Shown here: positions 14,786 to 16,415 of the stretch, piece by piece
How the letters are laid out: the number at the start of each line of letters is the position of its first letter
How positions within the stretch are numbered: the first letter of the stretch is position 1
DNA from: Pseudomonadota bacterium
Lineage (GTDB): Bacteria > Desulfobacterota > JADFVX01
Assembly (NCBI GenBank): GCA_015222555.1
Contig: JADFVM010000126.1
Location: 1-16,415, forward strand
Length of the DNA: 16,415 nt
Direction: 5' to 3'
The notes under the pieces: generated by a model
The model's database searches: none
The model's input: only the letters and a program-made list of their open reading frames with translations
Told to the model about the DNA's origin: nothing
Made by a program: the position numbers and the translations under genes

Positions 14786-16096
14786 ATGTTGGAAAGCATA
14801 AAGAAAGCAGTTTACATTCCTCTCGCCGACCGGATGAGACCTGAAAATTTCGATGAATTTGTCGGTCAGGAGGAGATCTCCGGCGAGAATAAACCCCTCA
14901 GAAAGTCAATCCAGTCAGGTCATATACCCTCCCTCATTCTCTGGGGACCGCCAGGATCAGGCAAAACAACCTTTGCACAACTAATCGCTAAAAATACAGA
15001 GTCAAACTTTGAAGCAATCTCGGCCGTCCTTTCAGGTGTAAAGGATGTGAGGGCCATTATGGAAAAGGCAAAACAGCTTAAGTCTGAAGGTGTGGAAACC
15101 ATCCTCTTTGTCGATGAAGTGCACCGTTTTAACAAGGCCCAACAGGATGCCTTCCTTCATCATATTGAGGACGGCACCATCACCTTCATCGGCGCTACCA
15201 CTGAAAATCCCTCCTTCGAGGTGGTGGCCCCCCTGTTGTCCCGCTGCAAGGTCATTACACTTCAGTCGCTCAGTGAGGAGGGGCTCGTTGAGATTCTGAA
15301 AAGGGCATTAAATGACAAAGAAAAGGGCTACGGGGAATTTGAAATTCAGATGGGTGACGATGTTTTGTCTTTTATTGCGTCTATCTCCCATGGTGATGCG
15401 CGGGTGGCGCTGGGTTCTCTTGAAGCGCTTGTCTCATATAAAAAGCTGGAAAGCGGAGGTAGGGTTGTTATCAGCTTAGAAGATGCCGAAGAGGTGGTGA
15501 AGAAAAAGGCGCTCCTCTACGATAAGGGGGGAGAGGAGCATTATAATGTAATCTCCGCTTTCATAAAGAGCATGAGAGGCAGCAATGCCGATGGGGCATT
15601 ATATTGGCTGGCCAGGATGCTCGAGGCGGGTGAAGATCCTCTCTTTATTGCCAGAAGGATGGTGATATTTGCCTCTGAAGATGTGGGGAATGCCGACCCA
15701 AGAGCCCTTAGCGTGGCCATTTCTGCAAAAGATGCCTATCATTTTGTGGGCCTTCCCGAGGGATGGATCCCCCTTGCTCAGGCGGCAACCTATCTTGCGA
15801 CGGCTCCCAAGAGTAATGCCTCATACATGGGCTACCGCATGGCAAAAAAGGATGTGTCAACTTTCGGGGCTCTGCCCGTGCCGATGCATGTAAGGAATGC
15901 GCCGACAAAGCTGATGAAAGGGATGGGATATGGCAAGGGGTATCAGTACCCCCACAATTACGAAGCTGGATATGTGGATGAAGAATATCTGCCGGAAAAG
16001 TTGAAGGGGAAAAGCTACTATAAACCCTCAGACAGGGGCTATGAAAAGCGTATTAAAGAACGGATGGAGTTTTTAAAAAGCAAGAGTAAAGATTAA
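14786..16096 (+). CDS. rarA: Replication-associated recombination protein RarA (MgsA), AAA+ ATPase
   Basis: 436 residues from the chosen start. A clamp-loader-like ATPase that acts at stalled or gapped replication forks with SSB and RecA. Motifs: Walker A GPPGSGKT at 54-61, Walker B LFVDEVHR at 107-114, sensor 1 GATTEN at 136-141 and an arginine finger in LLSRCKV near 151-155. The C-terminal MgsA tetramerisation part is seen in SAFIKSMRGSNADGALYWLA, ASEDVGNADPRALS and the late YMGYRMAKKDV to the end. The ATG at 14786 begins LESIKKAVYIPLADRMRP, the usual family start. An in-frame TTG at 14744 adds 14 hydrophobic residues that do not belong to the family. There is no ribosome-binding site before 14786; TATATT lies seven bases upstream, so the mRNA may be leaderless. 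Diverges from nadK. Confidence 0.94.
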   Translation: MLESIKKAVYIPLADRMRPENFDEFVGQEEISGENKPLRKSIQSGHIPSLILWGPPGSGKTTFAQLIAKNTESNFEAISAVLSGVKDVRAIMEKAKQLKSEGVETILFVDEVHRFNKAQQDAFLHHIEDGTITFIGATTENPSFEVVAPLLSRCKVITLQSLSEEGLVEILKRALNDKEKGYGEFEIQMGDDVLSFIASISHGDARVALGSLEALVSYKKLESGGRVVISLEDAEEVVKKKALLYDKGGEEHYNVISAFIKSMRGSNADGALYWLARMLEAGEDPLFIARRMVIFASEDVGNADPRALSVAISAKDAYHFVGLPEGWIPLAQAATYLATAPKSNASYMGYRMAKKDVSTFGALPVPMHVRNAPTKLMKGMGYGKGYQYPHNYEAGYVDEEYLPEKLKGKSYYKPSDRGYEKRIKERMEFLKSKSKD

Positions 16097-16300
16097 CCGC
16101 AAAGACGCTAAGGGCGCAAGGAAATAAAAGCTTATCCACAGATAGACACAGATTTTCACAGATGATTTATGATGAACAATGATTGTTTGTTGATTTCTAG
16201 GCGAAAGTAAAAAAATAATGGTCAAGGAGTCATTATTAAGCCTTAAAAAAATATCAGTGATAATCATAAAAAATCTGTGTTGATCAGTGTCCAATAAAAA
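16097..16300. repeat. Interspersed-type intergenic repeat with inverted arms between rarA and mutL
   Basis: The left end reads CCGCAAAGACGCTAAGGGCG, then TTATCCACAGATAGACACAG and more CACAGAT units (16132-16163). This wording matches, from memory, short repeats scattered between genes in many environmental bacterial genomes. The unit ACACAGATTTT (16146-16156) with TTTATGAT (16166-16173) reappears inverted as ATCATAAA (16263-16270) and AAAATCTGTGT (16270-16280), so the arms enclose about 90 bases without a gene. An open minus-strand frame inside it is repeat translation, not a gene. Confidence 0.6.
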
Positions 16301-16311
16301 ACGGGAATCCT

Positions 16312-16415
16312 ATGCAAAAAATAAAAATTTTATCAGAAAACCTCGCCAATATGATCGCTGCGGGGGAGGTGGTGGAGCGACCGGTATCTGTAGTGAAGGA
16401 GCTGGTTGAAAATGC
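16312..16415 (+). CDS. mutL: DNA mismatch repair protein MutL, N-terminal 34 codons only
   Basis: The visible part starts MQKIKILSENLANMIAAGEV and goes on VERPVSVVKELVENA, the conserved N-terminal start of MutL, a GHKL-fold ATPase that links MutS mismatch recognition to downstream excision. The catalytic glutamate of GHKL motif I (E in KELVEN) and the metal-binding asparagine in that motif are both seen. The gene runs off the right edge, so whether it has the C-terminal endonuclease motif cannot be told. A weak GGGA lies about five bases before the ATG. It lies downstream of rarA across the repeat, so joint transcription is uncertain. Confidence 0.93.
   Translation, partial: MQKIKILSENLANMIAAGEVVERPVSVVKELVEN

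Noticed and set aside
16132..16140. Exact TTATCCACA as a third DnaA site near mutL
   Set aside because: It sits inside the interspersed-type repeat and is alone, so it is better explained by the repeat than by an origin.
16073..16294. Minus-strand open frame of 73 codons with SSVKICVYLWISFYFLAPLASLR
   Set aside because: It is the translation of the intergenic repeat between rarA and mutL; such frames recur wherever these repeats occur.
1..16415. tRNA, rRNA, CRISPR array, transposase, toxin-antitoxin or defence genes
   Set aside because: None could be supported: no cloverleaf-like stretch with conserved TTCGANNC arm was found in the gaps, no regularly spaced repeats, and all well-formed ORFs have other explanations.

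Overview
The window looks like a chromosomal piece of a Gram-negative bacterium, most likely a deltaproteobacterium (Desulfobacterota/Desulfuromonadota type). The clues are an arginyl-tRNA synthetase gene followed at once by a SPOR-domain membrane protein gene, a TPR protein ending in a PFLSRSNPLNKYIG-type tail, a periplasmic class I cytochrome c, a DUF2723 membrane protein, and intergenic DNA of moderate to low GC. This placement is an inference from gene content only. I see no rRNA, tRNA, CRISPR array, transposase, integrase or phage gene.

Bases 1-2788, minus strand: a three-gene unit read leftward from a good sigma-70 promoter, made of ribF, a flippase-like membrane protein and a DUF2723 membrane protein cut by the window edge. 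Adjacent genes overlap by 4 bases. Bases 2850-4000 hold two single-gene minus-strand units, each with its own hairpin terminator: a small cupin and a signal-peptide cytochrome c. Bases 4091-6134, minus strand: tsaB followed by prfB. prfB is split across two reading frames by the classic RF2 programmed +1 frameshift.

Bases 6135-7870, plus strand: a nitrilase-superfamily amidohydrolase (N-carbamoylputrescine amidase type), then an Ig-like (SbsA-type) surface-protein fragment whose 5' end looks damaged or unresolved. Bases 7897-8552, minus strand: a TPR protein coupled to a 71-residue orphan ORF. Bases 8553-9308 are a 756-base AT-rich non-coding gap between divergent genes. It holds two inverted pairs of DnaA-box-like 9-mers (three exact TTATCCACA or complement, one with a single mismatch) and the argS promoter. 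It is the most interesting non-coding stretch here and could be a replication origin or another DnaA-binding locus.

Bases 9309-11705, plus strand: argS and a SPOR protein. Bases 11728-14626, minus strand: nadK, then an unrecognised 91-residue protein and leucyl aminopeptidase pepA, these last two behind their own promoter. Bases 14786-16415, plus strand: the AAA+ ATPase gene rarA (mgsA), an interspersed-type repeat with inverted arms, and the first 34 codons of mutL.

Most of the content is housekeeping: flavin cofactor synthesis (ribF), NADP supply (nadK), translation (argS, prfB, tsaB), peptide turnover (pepA) and genome maintenance (rarA, mutL). I found no convincing new multi-gene defence or metabolic system. 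The points worth a second look are the DnaA-box cluster, the dyad between nadK and rarA, the orphan small ORFs and the broken-looking Ig-like gene.
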